From: Locusta migratoria
Lineage: Eukaryota; Arthropoda; Insecta; Orthoptera; Acrididae
Assembly: GCA_026315105.1 (NCBI GenBank)
Contig: CM048745.1
Location: forward strand, 756,544,006 to 756,608,005
DNA length: 64,000 nucleotides
Direction of reading: 5' to 3'
The translations under genes were made by a program, and so were the position numbers. This document shows, in pieces, positions 10,960-22,909 of the stretch; positions within the stretch are counted from its first letter, which is position 1; every line of letters begins with the position of its first letter. Below the pieces are notes generated by a model. The model had not been told where the DNA came from, searched no databases, and saw only the letters and a program-made list of their open reading frames with translations.

Positions 10960-12019
10960 AATGGTGGAATTTTACGCACTTGGCCTACAAAACTAGATAA
11001 ACGTGACATGGAGATTATTCATGCAGAAGAATTCCCAAATTACAAAGGAATACAGCGGACACCCTGAGTTTGACTCAACATTATTGTTGTGAACAACTGT
11101 TTTCTGTAATGAAGGAAGCAGAAACTGCGGGTAGTTCCCAGCTTAACGACCCAAAACGTAAGAGTATTCTGCATCTTCCAGGAGCTCGTCGACTGACACA
11201 ATATTTCATGAATTGTGAATAAAACTCAAACTGAATAAGCTGTTCGTACATTTAGCGTACTTTGAATGTGTTGTTGTTCGTTATAATCAGCCACCCTGTA
11301 TTTCCCTGTACTTGCTCTCCTCTCTAGCCAGTGTCGTGAGCACGCGCCTGCCAGCCCTGTCCACGTGTGACGTTGCGCTGTGTGCCGTCTGCTGCCCACC
11401 GCAGCCCGCAACGCACTGCTGATCGCAGGCGAGTTCTGCAGCTGGAACACCCTGTTCTAAACAGAACGTTCACTGAACAGTAAAGCCAAGGAAAAAAACT
11501 AGTCCCTCCCACCAGAAATCCGCTTCTCTTCTCCAATAGCGCGAACTGACGTCACCTAATGGTGCACTATCAACTATATGAAATTCATGTGACGATACTT
11601 TTTAAGATATTAATTTTTAAAAGTTTAAACATTTCAAACTTATAGTCAGGTGGGAGAGAATACCTAATTTTCATAGTACCCGTATTATTTTTGGTATAAA
11701 TATGAACGATATATCTATTTCATAGTATTTTTTCTCCTCATTCGATTATTTTTCAGCATTTATGTACCTTCATTGCAATTTAAATTATGGACAAAGTATG
11801 AAAATTTTACATATGACGAATGAAACGTACCATAAAAATAATCCTAAAAACTAAATAGCGTGTAGTTCACTGTATCCGCTGCTAGCACACAATGTCATGA
11901 TGATACTATATCTTTCTTCGTTTAAAAGATATGCTGATTTCAATTAATCCTTCAATCAATATGACTGTCACAAGTGGCTTATTAAAGTTACTGAAAATTA
12001 AATAGTTCCATCAATGAGG
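10957..12019. other. unassigned stretch
   Basis: No gene or repeat recognised. The short frames near 11226-11536 overlap in two minus frames and have no motif. Confidence 0.4.
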
Positions 12020-12027
12020 CTTGGCAG

Positions 12028-12282
12028 CAGTGCGGTCTAAGGCTGTCGGAGGACTGGGGCGGCGGCAAAACAAAATGAGGCTCCCTGTCCACTTGGAAAT
12101 ACACGTTTAGCTATATAAGAATAGTAACTTTAGAGATTTGGAGCCCCCCCCCCCATGACGAAAAAAATAGCTTGCCAGATTTGGAAGCCCCAGAACGAGA
12201 GGATAAGGATGCTAAAAAAATAAAAAAAATAAAAAAAAGTGCTTTCGAAGTATTTGGAGGCCCCCAAGACGAGAGGCCACTG
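12028..12282. mobile_element. hAT-type MITE (255 bp)
   Basis: A perfect 8-bp target duplication CTTGGCAG lies at 12020-12027 and 12283-12290. Ends are CAGTGCGGTCTAAGG and, reversed, CAGTGGCCTCTCGTC; only the first bases form the inverted repeat. The interior is non-coding with an A-rich run near 12213-12238. CAGTG ends plus an 8-bp duplication are the hAT hallmark. Confidence 0.75.
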
Positions 12283-12337
12283 CTTGGCAGTAACTATAAT
12301 AAGAGCGCTCCATCACTTTGATGTGATGAATACCAGG

Positions 12338-12970
12338 ACTGGAACTTAAATAGTGGCAACACTGCTGTGGAGGCACTATGCAATGGAATCTACTGTTGTC
12401 GCTGATAGCAAGCGTTGCTCACATACCCACCTTACCTCAAGATTGAATGTGATAGTTACGCTAATTCTCGTGTACGCATTACGTTTGTCCACAGCAGACC
12501 AACAATGCACAATATTACTGTCCGGTTTTGGAGCATCACCTGCGACTAGCTTTGCAAAAGAAGCAGCAACACTTTCTGTGCAACCCACCCATCATTTTGC
12601 ACGGCAACGCGCGGGCGCATACAGCGCAAGCTGTGGCTGCTCTGTTCTGTCGATGGGACTGGGAAGTACTGCACCATCCACCATACTCCCCGGACTTAAG
12701 TCCTTGTGACTTTGATTTGATTCCGAAGATGAAGGAACCACTTCGTAGCATTCGCTTCAGAACTTTTTCAGAGATTCGATAGGTAGTAGACCTCTCCATT
12801 CACACCATCAACAGATCAGGCTCTGCTAACGGTATACTATGCCTTCCACATCAGTGGCAAGGTGTTCTACACACCGCTGATGACTACTTTGAAGGTCAGT
12901 AACAGATGAAAACACGTTACGCTTCTGTATCGGTTATGAATAAATAGTTGCCACTATTTAAGTTCCAACC
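12338..12970 (+). mobile_element. internally deleted mariner element
   Basis: Terminal inverted repeats: TGGAACTTAAATAGTGGCAAC at 12340-12360 and its complement near 12945-12967. The interior keeps only the 3' half of a mariner transposase and is about half the usual 1.3 kb. No clear TA duplication is left. Confidence 0.85.
12528..12905 (+). pseudogene. mariner transposase, C-terminal half
   Basis: The frame from 12528 shows LNPPIILHGNARAHT-like text and HPPYSPDLSPCDFDLIPKMK, then after a stop at 12780 RLPHQWQGV and the terminal DDYFEGQ near 12878-12898. Mariner transposases cut and paste DNA with a D, D and D34 triad. Here the second residue is glycine (HGN in place of HDN), while the PPYSPDLSPCDF block with the third residue is kept. 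The N-terminal DNA-binding half and the first aspartate are missing. The D-to-G change is shared with the copy at 15225-16125. Confidence 0.85.
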
Positions 12971-14150
12971 CTCAAACATTTTAAGATACGTGGTACAGTC
13001 AATAAGTTCTGAGACGCCTGGAGAATAGGCATCCACGCGACTCAGTACGTTGCACGCGCTGCCGCATTTCACGGCGTTACACGGAAGCGTGTGCAGCTAC
13101 AGAATCGTCTGGGTGCCTTTCTTCAACGCGTCAAGTCTGATAAGTTATTGACTGTACCAGTATATGATCAACTGCCGGGCTCAGTGACGACACGTCTAAG
13201 CCCTACCCTAGCGTAGAACAGGCCAAGTGGTCGGCCGCAACCAGCCGCAGAACCTACCATGTGTCTTTCAAACGCAGCACTTTGCCGTACAGCTACCCAG
13301 TGTGCAAATATGACTTGCCATGTCACAAGTTTCAATTTTTATCATTTACAAACCCCCTAAAATATGTATATGTAGGAAGCTACATTCACGTCTGATCATA
13401 TTTTCTGGATACTTTTCTTGTCAAAATGAGTCTGTTATTAGCTTAAGATATTCAAATTACAAATATTACAGTAATTAAAATAATTTAAGGGATTGCAGCT
13501 TTCCTCAAAATGATATCCATGATTCATGCAAGGCAGTGCACTATTTGTCGTGACTGGATAAAGTAAAGTGTAAGATCAGACAAGTTGTAGATTAGTTGCA
13601 ATATGTTGGCTCACACAAGGTTGTTGGGTGTGCCCATTCTATTTATTTATTAAACCTCACAATGAGTGACTGCCTATTTTACTAAAAAGTTGTTAAATAG
13701 CGCCTAGAAGTGTTTTTCCAGTCAATAGGCACTACCGGCTACTCACATTATATATTCATTACCTATCCAGAGCAGTGTGTCGTCAACATCAGAATATGAT
13801 TTCTAACTAAAAACGGCGTGGTTTGCCACGGTCAAATGGACGAGCGCTGTAAGACGCCTTGCTGCAGAGCCTGCGGTTGCTCCCAAATGGGCAGTATGTT
13901 TATTATTTCTAGAGATGACTTATATTAGGTTCAAACGGGTCAAATAAAAAATTTTTACCTATGCGATCAAGACTGTTATTACAATACAAATATCGTCAAA
14001 GAAGATCGCTGTTTTCCTCCTGGGACAATGTTATCCAATTTAATTGTTCACCTCCTCATCTGAAGCAAATCGTCGACTTCTTATATGCTCCTTCAAGTGA
14101 AGAAGAATTCGTAAGCGCTTCCGCGCAGTAGTGAGGCTGCTTGACAAAGT
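12971..14150. other. unassigned stretch
   Basis: No gene recognised. A possible degraded tRNA-like SINE head lies near 13810-13880, without a recognisable body. Confidence 0.4.
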
Positions 14151-14154
14151 TCCA

Positions 14155-14315
14155 GCCGCAGTATACTGGCCGCGGTTGCTCGCCGTCGGAGGTCAGAGTT
14201 CTCCCTTGGGCATGGGTGTGTATGTTGTTGTTAGGTTATTCTAAGTAGTCTGTAAGCCTAGGGTCTGATAACCCGCAGTATTTAAGTCCCATAGATTTAT
14301 AAACTTTTTTTTTTG
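14155..14315 (+). mobile_element. degenerate SINE, hairpin-tail superfamily
   Basis: A partial head is followed by CCGTCGGAGG, TTGGGCATGGGTGTGTATG, AGTAGTCTGTAAGCC, AGGGTCTGATAACCC and AAGTCCCATAG, with a short T run after it. Box B is damaged. Confidence 0.65.
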
Positions 14316-15190
14316 CTCGTTGCTTTTTCATCACTAAGCAGCTGTGGTAATCCATTCTGCGAACGATGTTGCAAATAGTTTGTAACGGATTACTCATGTT
14401 ATTCATCCACGATAAACATCAGATTACGGTATGTGTGCCGCTTAATCGTACAATTTGTCTCAAACTTAATAAGCGAGAAATAATTGCAGGTATCTCCAAG
14501 TCAACGACACAAATCAACACTGGGCAACAACAATAAAGAGTATTTTTTTTTCGAAATCTGTTAATTGTGTCCGATTATGAGCAATCTAAACCGGCAATAG
14601 AACCATGTTGTTCACACTGTGGACACCTCTAGGACAATCAAAACATTCTCTGAGAACATCGTGGGTCTCCAACCCCAATGACTGCGAAATCAAACATTAA
14701 CATCATTTATGCCACCCACTGAGGCCCTTTTGTGTAGAATCGTAGCTGAGTCCTCGGCCATATTTAAGAAAACCGCACGATTTCAACGTTCTGTGTCTCT
14801 GTTCTGATCTCCATAACAGAGGAGTTAAAAGAACGAGGGTGAGATGTGTGTGTGACGATGTTTCCCGTCTTGTGAGACGTCTGAGCTGACGTTGGGCAGG
14901 ATTAAGCTGAACTATGGTTCCAATATTGCATCATTAGTCCTCCTTAAGACTTACACGAAACTTCCGTCTGGCCCTTATTTTCGCTAACGTCGACATTTTG
15001 CTGTTTGAAGCGTCGCCCAAACCGACTGTGACGCCGCCGAGTGACACGCTTTAGCGTTATTACAGAATAAGCATGAGCCAAATTTCAATCTTCTCCTTTG
15101 CAATGGGAGATAATTACGTGTTTTCGTAAAAAGTCACTTTCTGATTCTGTTGCGTTTGTATTTACAGCTTTATTTCCACGGCAAAAGCGA
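14316..15190. other. unassigned stretch
   Basis: No gene or repeat recognised between the degenerate SINE and the mariner remnant. Confidence 0.4.
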
Positions 15191-15224
15191 AGTCATTTTT
15201 GCCTCTTCCCGCTTCACCAGCGGT

Positions 15225-16140
15225 CTACTGCCTGTCGAATCTCTGGAACAGTTCTAAGCGAATGCCAGGAAGTGATTCCTTCATCTTCGGAAGCGAATCA
15301 AAGTCACAAGAACTTACGTCCGGAGAGTATGGTGGCTGGTTCAGTACTTCCCAATCCCATCGAACGAACATAGCAGCCACAGCTTGCGCTGTATGCGCCA
15401 GCACTTTGCCGTGCAAAATGATTGGTGGGTTACGCAGAAAGTGTTGCCGCTTCTTTTGCAAAGCTAGTCGCCGGCGATGCTGCAAAAAGAACAGTAATAC
15501 CGTGCATTGACGGTCTGCTGTGGGCGAACGTAATGCGTTAGGGTGACACTATAACAGTCGTGCACGAGAACACGTTCACCATACTGACTCACTTTCGACT
15601 TTCGCGGCGAACCATAATGACGCTATTCGTTGCATTGGCGTTTCAGTTTTGGATCGTACGATGTGGCACATGACTCGTCCAGCGCTACGATACGGTCTAA
15701 GAATGTCTCACCTTCGCGCTCAGAGCGCTCCATGTGCCTCTGCGCAGCATCGTAACGCATCCATTTCTGAATTTCCGTCAATTCATGTGGAACCCATCGT
15801 GAAGCAAATTTTCGCATGTCAAAGTGTTCCTTCAGGATGCGAAGCACAGTCGCATGCGCACTTCGGTTTCGTGGGCGAGCTCAAGAAACGTCTGGCGTCG
15901 ATGACTGTCCACTAACACGGCAACAGTATGCACTCATTCTTCGGGGACGCTAGGTCGACCTGCCCGATGCATGTCTGCCACAGTTTGCCTACCTTCGTTG
16001 AAGGCTTTTACCAAACGTGCCACAGTTCTGTACGGCAATGCCTCTTGAAGACTTGATGACACTGTCGTGCTCTGTACGATCTCTGGCACTTTCAATCTTA
16101 CTTTTTCTACCTGTTTCGAAAACATTGTGACACCGTTACG
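15225..16140 (-). pseudogene. mariner transposase, nearly complete but broken
   Basis: Minus-strand pieces in order: 15934-16125 with the HTH region (PYRTVARLVKAFNEGRQTV and RAGRPSVPE), 15623-15847 with WVPHELTE and the first catalytic region ALDESCATSYDP, and 15225-15485 with NPPIILHGKVLAHT and QPPYSPDVSSCDFD. Different frames and stops separate the pieces. The second catalytic aspartate is replaced (HGK for HDN). It belongs to the same family as 12338-12970, which shares text from GCATTACGTTYGYCCACAGC onward. Terminal inverted repeats were not located. Confidence 0.85.
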
Positions 16141-17050
16141 TTAGACCGCTCGCTGACAAGTGACTGCGTTTCTCTCGATTGTGTGCACGCCTGTGAAGTG
16201 GGACGGGCGAGTCCAGCAGTATGGCGGACAGTTGACTGTATATACCGTGCGGGGTGTTGCCGAGCGCTTCTAGGCACCATTTCAGGCATTGCGACAGAAC
16301 CGAACGATAAGAAAGGCGTGATTTAGTGATCGGCTGTGTGAATTTAGTATTGTAACAAACAGACAGAAGAAGAGAAAGCTTCTGGAATCAAACAGAGATT
16401 GCATGTGTAACGAAGATTTTCGAGGACGTTCGATGTGATGACGGTGCAGTGAGGGAAAGATAGGCACAAGAATACACGAAATGGATCAGAAGAATGATGA
16501 GAAATAAAGAGGCCGCAACAACAAGTAAAGGATTAGAAAAGTCGGTCGAGCAGTCAGGTTTATATCAATGGATAGTAGCACGTGTTAGAATTTAAATACT
16601 GCATTTATCACGACCTAAGCGGGCAAACAGAGTCGGCTGTACTTTGGTGTGTACTGTTAAATGTACAGAGATGCCCTTCTATTGGCTCTTCTGTTGATCA
16701 GCTGACAGCGTAAGCTCTTCTCCTCCCCCCCCCTCCCCCTACCCACCGGGTCAATTTGCCGTGATGAACCGCCTGCCCGTGAACCTCATCTTATCGGCGT
16801 TACGCTCTTATCAAACCGTCGTAAATCTCTTCAAGCCCGGCCTAACTGGATGAACTTCTCGACTCCATTAACTGGTTGAGTCATTCTGGATCAATACGAT
16901 GTAATGGTTAACTCTATTTCGTGAGGCCGCAGAGATCGTGTTAACAGTCGCTATTCCAGTGCTTTGCAGAATATTAAGAAGACATGAAAGCCAGTAGCAA
17001 AAAAAATTAAAAGAAGTGTCATATGTCCATTCCTAATGCTGTGATTTAAG
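16141..17050. other. unassigned stretch
   Basis: No gene recognised. A C-rich run lies near 16726-16742. Confidence 0.4.
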
Positions 17051-17054
17051 TAAG

Positions 17055-18115
17055 ACTAGCTGAAAACCCGGCGTTGCCCGGGTATTTATTTATTAATTCC
17101 TGCCATTTTTCAGGTATATATTCATTTGTATAGGTGCTATATGTATGTAAAAACTCTTAGGAATACAATTAGTAGTAAAGAAGTAGCAGATTAAAACTTG
17201 GTGCGTGATGGCGCGCTTACTGTTTATGTGTTCATATCTCATAAACTACGTGTCTTACTGTGATACAATTTAGAAGGTACACTGAACTATATGCGTGTAT
17301 ACTGTCTGTATAATTTCCTGCGCCTACAATTTGTAGTGTATCAATTATAAATTTTAACGTAACACCGAATACCGTAGTTTTAGTCCATGAACAGGGAAAC
17401 GTTACTGTTTACGTGCTCATATCTCATGAAGTACGTGTCGGAATGTGATACAATTTAGAAGCTACATTCGACTATATATGTGTATACTGTCTGTAAAATT
17501 TCCTGTCGCTACAATTGGTAGTGTTCAAATTATAAATTGTAACGTCATACCGAAAGCCGTAGTTTTACTCCATAAACAGCGGGAAAGTAGTAAGCGAGAA
17601 ACTTTTTTCGTTTCATCATTTTACTATGGTTGCCAGCGAGAAAAAGTTTAATAAAGGTTTGAAATTATGTTTAAAGTTTGTTGCAAATCGCTAAGTACTG
17701 TCAATCTCATACAGTGTATTTCGAAAGTCTCGCCGCATTATATGGCATTTTATGCGATTTCAAATTGGTTAAGACGTAATATCTTTGAACCATGTGCCGT
17801 ATGTGATTCTTAACCATGCGGCAATTATTACCTCACGGTAAGGAATGTGTGTACCAAATTTGGTTGAAATCGGTCCAATGGTTTAGGAGAAAATGAGCAC
17901 TATTGTCGCAAATGCAGCAGTTTTGCGCGCATCTCATTGTTTATGACGTCATATCTCGTCAACTATGTATCGTACGTGATTCTTAGACTTACGGCGACCG
18001 TTCTCATGGATTGAAGCTTACTTGCACAAAATTTGAGAAAGATTGGATCAAAACTGTAGCTTTGTATGCAACACGTACACACATACGGACACTCTGCTTT
18101 ATACATTAGATGTTA
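17055..18115 (+). repeat. dispersed repeat with CCCGGCGTTGCCCGGG end and internal duplication
   Basis: It starts ACTAGCTGAAAACCCGGCG, a recurrent terminus of arthropod repeats as I remember it, and ends ACTCTGCTTTATACATTAGAT. The interior includes an imperfect 185-bp tandem duplication (17221-17590) and the phrase CCAAATTTGGTTGAAATCGG. No coding potential. The transposon class was not determined. Confidence 0.5.
17221..17590 (+). repeat. imperfect tandem duplication, 2 x 185 bp
   Basis: TGTTTATGTGTTCATATCTC at 17221 and TGTTTACGTGCTCATATCTC at 17406 start two diverged units that both contain TGTGATACAATTTAGAAG and GTGTATACTGTCTGTA. Confidence 0.75.
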
Positions 18116-18309
18116 CAGATATAACTTTCTGAAATTCACATTTATCAAGAAAATTCATATTTTGGTACGCTAGCATTATATAAATAAGCCGGCCCTCATT
18201 AGATGGTAAGTAATACCTTTCCAGTAAAATTCGTGGGACTGCAATACATGAACACAAAATCTTCTTATTAGCATTTATTGGCAATATAATTATAATTCTT
18301 TCTTTTTTA

Positions 18310-18816
18310 TTAACCCTTTCAGGCCCAGCACGCACAATTGTGCGTTTCTGTTTTTTTTTTCGCTTTATTACTTTCTGATTCACGCTAAGAATTTCGGGAT
18401 TGTATCACACAATCGTGGATGGAGTGTGGTAACGTGCGCAACGTGTTTTGGTTCTATGTTTCTACACTATGTGGTTCGAGCAATGGGCAAACTTCCAGTA
18501 CACTTACAATAGCGGCAAGAAAGACTTGTTGACAAGGTGTTGAATCCTTGTTTTGACAAGTGAAGCTATTATATCTGACAGCCAGTTGATTTTATAGCAT
18601 CCCGTGATGTTATTATGTCATTTCTTTCAAAGGCATGTACCTGTAAGATGCTGCAGAGCATAAACATTTTAGTGAAGGTTCACAACAGACAACTTTGTGG
18701 GTGCAAAATTTTTAAAAATAATTTGTTTAATGAATTACTGTATGTATTTTGTACCTTAAATGTCCCTCTCTATATTAATGTCACATCACCTACAACCTTG
18801 GGTCTGAATGTGTTAA
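18310..18816. mobile_element. piggyBac-like element (TTAA ends)
   Basis: TTAACCCTTTCAGGCCCAGC at 18310 and, reversed, TTAACACATTCAGACCCAAG ending at 18816. TTAA at both ends with C-rich inverted termini is typical of piggyBac. The interior of about 500 bp shows no transposase. Divergence between the ends lowers confidence. Confidence 0.55.
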
Positions 18817-18865
18817 TGATACCTTTTTTCGGAGACCAAACGTATCCTGGTAAGGACTTTACTAT

Positions 18866-18893
18866 TATTATTAATATTATTATTATTATTTTG
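18866..18893 (+). repeat. (TTA)n microsatellite
   Basis: Imperfect ATT/TTA repeats. Confidence 0.85.
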
Positions 18894-19230
18894 CAAAATA
18901 GCAGTCGTGTAGGACTCAACTAGTTCTGTGGGCTCAAAGAATCCAGAAGGCTTAACAACGGGACTTGGGTTGAACCTGTTTTGTTTATTACTGGAAAGTC
19001 TTCGGTATAGTTTCTGAGCTACGATTAACATACATATTAAGCGTTGGTCTTTGGCTGGGATGTTCTTGCTTTTGGCCAATGCTCACGTTCACAGGCGATG
19101 AAAAGCATGAATCAGTAGGCGTAAGGTTTTCCTGAAATTTGTTCAATCAAAGCTGTAGATTTGAACACCCTTCAGGAATGATTATACAATGCACGTACTG
19201 ATTCTAAACTGATATAGCACCTTAGTTAGT

Positions 19231-19425
19231 AGGACCGAGCAGTTTGGCGCAAATTGAGACACTGGAGAGGCAATGCGGAAGAGTGAGAAAACTCCCCATC
19301 TGGTCATCCTGATTTGACGTTTCCAAGGACTTCCTTTATCCTGTGAAAAGAACACGGCCGATTTCCTTCCGCAATTTGAACCCTTGCTCTGTCGGCGTTA
19401 CGTTAAATCCTCAGCTTTCTTCGTT
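19231..19425 (+). mobile_element. degenerate SINE family B
   Basis: Head GACCGAGCAGTTTGGCGCAA, then TGGTCATCCTGATTTGACG, AACACGGCCGATTTCCTTCC and GTCGGCGTTACGTTAAATCC. It is more diverged than the copies at 53268 and 58288. Confidence 0.7.
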
Positions 19426-20419
19426 TCTTTTCCACGCTGTAATACTTATTAGATATTGCATTACAGGTATGTTCGGTTCTCAGTTCTAATAGATAATGGC
19501 AGTAAACATTACTGCAGGTCCTTTCGTACTGCATATCCAGGAAACTCTGTATCTCATTTTTTCAGCTGACTGTTTCGAGAATCTACAGAGCCCCTAAACG
19601 ACTGGTCGTAACCTAAGTGCGTCAGATTATGTTTCACCACTCCTTGCGAATGAACACAGCGAGGTCCTCACAGCAGCTATCGCAAATGGAGACCACGTTC
19701 CCCATCGTTTGTTGTAGCTCTCTCTTGCACTGCGCATCCTCATGATGATACAAAACAGAAAAATGTAGAAAGCAGTTGGCTGTTAATCTAAAATAGGCCA
19801 TATAGGCGAGACCCAGGTGGCGAAGACGTCAACACATTCTTACTAGCAGAAGTATAACCGACAACGGGCAATGTCATCAAAAAGAAAAAAAATGTTGGAA
19901 TACAAATAGAAAGAACTAGCTTATATGCCCGTGCTTCGCAACGGTTGTTGAAGGAGGGCCTGTAATTATCATAGCTTTTTAGGGTTTCGGACCTCAGTCA
20001 GTAAAAACATAATCCTTGTTGGACTAATAGAAGTATGACTGTGACTGTAGTGTAGCGCTCTATTATTCATTTGTTAGCCTATCTGCATTTTCATCTTTGT
20101 CTCTGATGAGCGTCGGTAAAGTGTGATTGAGGAAATCGCGCCGAGAAGTTAAAAACTTATATATTTGATATTATGCGTCGTTATTCTCAATTTTGTTACA
20201 CATTGCAACAACAGCGCCGAAAGCGGCTGGCAAATTACATTTCTGAAAACGATATTGGAAAAGTGCGAATATTGATTTGTAACAGTTTTCACAAATATCT
20301 TCTTGAATAGGTATTTGGAATGAATTGTAAGACTGTCTGAATCATGAGATTCTATACAAAAGAGTTTCGCGTGAAAGTGCTGGTCATAATGAGATGTGAC
20401 GACAACGGATGTATCTGAT

Positions 20420-20519
20420 TCGGTAAAATTTTACTTTCTATCCTGGCGGCCTCGTGTTTTTATGTTGGCAACATCAATAACACGATATAAAATCGTTGCA
20501 AAGATAACCGAACCACATA
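20420..20519 (+). pseudogene. copy of the end of the unidentified ORF at 45002-45354
   Basis: The text ATGTTGGCAACATCAATAAC, ACGATATAAAATC and the terminal CCACATAG correspond to the last part of the minus-strand ORF at 45002-45354, where they read GNINNTIEN and end ACCACATAG. Stops interrupt the frame here. The downstream 3' text (CACGACAAAATATTTGCGTG) is also shared with 44585-44720, so the two loci are copies of one dispersed element. Confidence 0.6.
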
Positions 20520-20520
20520 G

Positions 20521-21006
20521 AGTGTAGATGAATACTGCTGTTCCCGCTGTATGCTTGATTTCACGACAAAATATTTGCGTGTCACGCGATTGGCTTATGA
20601 CAATGTCACATGATTCTCGTCATTCAACATCTGTTGCCAACATTATCACAGAAGGCCGCCGGGATATGAGTAGGACTACGTCGCATAGTTTTTCTTGACC
20701 CAGCTGTCAAACGATAACACATTTCACAGCAGAGAGTGTCACGAACAGAGATCACTGATTAACAGTGTAGATGAATACTGCTGTTCCTGCTGTATGCTTG
20801 ATTTCACGACAAAATATTTGCGTGTCACGCGATTGGCTTATAACCATGTCACATGATTCTCGTCATTCAACATCTGTTGCCAACATTATCACAGAAGGTC
20901 GCAGGGATATGAGTAGGACTACGTCGCGTAGTTTTTCTTGACCCAGCTGTCAAACGATAACACCTTTCACAGCAGAGAGTGTCACGAACAGAGATCACTG
21001 ATTAGC
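20521..21006 (+). repeat. recent tandem duplication, 2 x 243 bp
   Basis: Units 20521-20763 and 20764-21006 begin AGTGTAGATGAATACTGCTG (the first base belongs to the junction) and differ at about 8 of 243 positions. Both include the segment shared with 44585-44720. There is no coding content. Confidence 0.92.
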
Positions 21007-21605
21007 ATAGACCACTGAGCTTACTGGCACAGGCATATCAATATCTATGACCTAAGAGACATTCATTAATGTATGTCTGTATTTTCACCACGCTTCCGCG
21101 ACATAGAGTAGAATGCTCACTCCAGAGATATTTCTACTCTGTGTTCCACGACGGTGATCAATGTTCCACGAGTATTTTTATCTTTGAGTCTATCTCGATT
21201 TTTATCTTTGTTTTGTGTCTCTATTCATAGTCGGTAATGTGTGGTTGACGGAAACATGTGATCTATTTAAAAACTGCGTATTTGATATTCTTCGTCGTTA
21301 TTAAAGTCTGAAAGGACCGCATTGCCTGACGATTGAAAGAATAAACAGATTTTGACTCGTACCGTAAAGTCACAGAGTATACAGCTTTTCCTAAGAGTAT
21401 TTATTGCATATTTTGCGAATTTTTTGCTCGTCACACTCACCCACTGCCACGCACCGCGACCAAACTCCCGTACTAACATCATTAGACCAAGGGTTATCTA
21501 TCACCACAACCACGAGTGGGTGGCAGTATGTGGTCATGGAGAAAAGCCTGTCAGCACGTACACACACAAGCCTTTTATATATAGAAGATATAGATATGCT
21601 GGTAA

Positions 21606-22079
21606 AAACGAATAGCTTTTCAGCAGATGAAGAATGTTCTCCGAACGTACTGTAAAGGTAGATCCTAGGTGTTACATCCCCATTAAGACTGATGCATGTG
21701 ACAGTTTCATAGTCCGTCAAATCGTATGAAGCACCGTTTCATGCAATATAATACATTGTGTCAAGCACCGTCATATAAACTGATTCTTGACGTAATGTCA
21801 TCCACATGACATTTGTCATGCCGTGCAATATGACACTACCTGTCATCGAAATTTAGGATGTATTCACCTCCACTACTTGGTATTTCATATGCATCCCGAC
21901 CCTCTCCCCCCCCCCCCCCCCCCCAATCTCTTTGGAATCTCACTGACTAGGGAATTAGGGTTAACTCGTAAAAAAATTTAAAAACTTTTGTTTAATAGTT
22001 TTCGAAGGTAATATTATTGCCTAGGCTTCCACTGAAAGAGGCAAAATAAAGACTAAGAAAGGAAGATTTCTGTTTAACA
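21606..22079. other. unassigned stretch with a C homopolymer
   Basis: A run of about 20 C lies at about 21905-21924; otherwise nothing was recognised. Confidence 0.4.
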
Positions 22080-22290
22080 CCCTGTCGACATCGTGAAGAT
22101 TAGAGGCGGAGCGCACGCTCGGATTTCTTGAGTAAGGATGGGAAAGGAATCAATGGAACCCTCCCGGCATTTGGCTGGAATGATTTAGGGGAATCGCGGA
22201 AAACATAAATCTGGACGTACGGAGGCGGATTTGAACCACTGTCCTCCCTAATGCGAGTCCAGTGCGTTTCCACTGCGCCACCTTGGGTAA
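22080..22290 (-). mobile_element. SINE family B
   Basis: On the minus strand the head is CCCAAGGTGGCGCAGTGG with a box B region close to GGTTCAAATCCGCC. The 3' part is near the left end (CCTGTCGACATCGTG reversed). Same family as 1228. Confidence 0.75.
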
Positions 22291-22529
22291 GGGACAGTTG
22301 ACATAAAAGTTTTCTTTGAAACTGCCACATAAAATGTGCAGAAGCTAGTTGTTCTGCTTTACCCTCTTTGAATCTGGAAAACGATACATTCACCTTTTGT
22401 TGTACTGTGATAAAAACATTAATGATAAATACGCTCGCTGTTGCACAACAGTGATGTGAAAAGTTTTCGTTTTATATTCTCTCACTTTGAGACGCATTTC
22501 AGTGACGTAGGATTTAATGTAGTCTCTGG

Positions 22530-22530
<1 letters not shown>

Positions 22531-22593
<63 letters not shown>
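22531..22593 (+). repeat. (CT)n microsatellite, left part
   Basis: CT repeat interrupted by the SINE at 22594; the repeat resumes at about 22796. Confidence 0.95.
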
Positions 22594-22594
<1 letters not shown>

Positions 22595-22794
22595 CCGGCA
22601 GCAGTGGCCGAGGAGACTGAGGCGCTCCAGTCACGGTCTGCACGGCCACTACGGTCGGGGGTTCGAATCCCCCCTCGGGCATGGATATTTGTGCCGTCCT
22701 AGTTCGTAAGTAGTTCATAAGTAGTTTGTAAGTTTAGGAACTGATGACCCCGTAGTTAAGTCCCATAAACTATACAAACATTTGAACATTTGAA
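22594..22794 (+). mobile_element. SINE family A inserted in a CT microsatellite
   Basis: Complete head with GGGGGTTCGAATCCCCCCTC, the hairpin segment GGAACTGATGACC...AAGTCCC and the end ACAAACATTTGAACATTTGA. Both flanks are CT repeat, so the exact target duplication cannot be fixed. Confidence 0.93.
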
Positions 22795-22795
22795 T

Positions 22796-22797
22796 TT

Positions 22798-22831
<34 letters not shown>

Positions 22832-22842
22832 ACACACACACA
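22796..22842 (+). repeat. (CT)n then (CA)n microsatellite, right part
   Basis: Continuation of the repeat split by the SINE, ending in CACACACACA. Confidence 0.9.
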
Positions 22843-22909
22843 CTATTCACCCGTCCAGGAACACTATCGACGTCGCTTGGAAGTCCAGTCTCCTTCATAA
22901 AGTGCACAG

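Larger units (their letters stand above)
19918..21605 (+). repeat. composite dispersed repeat with internal duplications
   Basis: It begins CTTATATGCCCGTGCTTCGC and ends ACAAGCCTTTTATATATAGA, both recurrent arthropod repeat termini from memory. A segment near 20080-20175 recurs near 21190-21300 (TTTTTATCTTTG, GTCGGTAA, GTGTG, TATTTGATATT, CGTCGTTATT). It also contains the ORF-end copy at 20420-20519 and the 243-bp tandem at 20521-21006. No intact gene. Confidence 0.45.
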
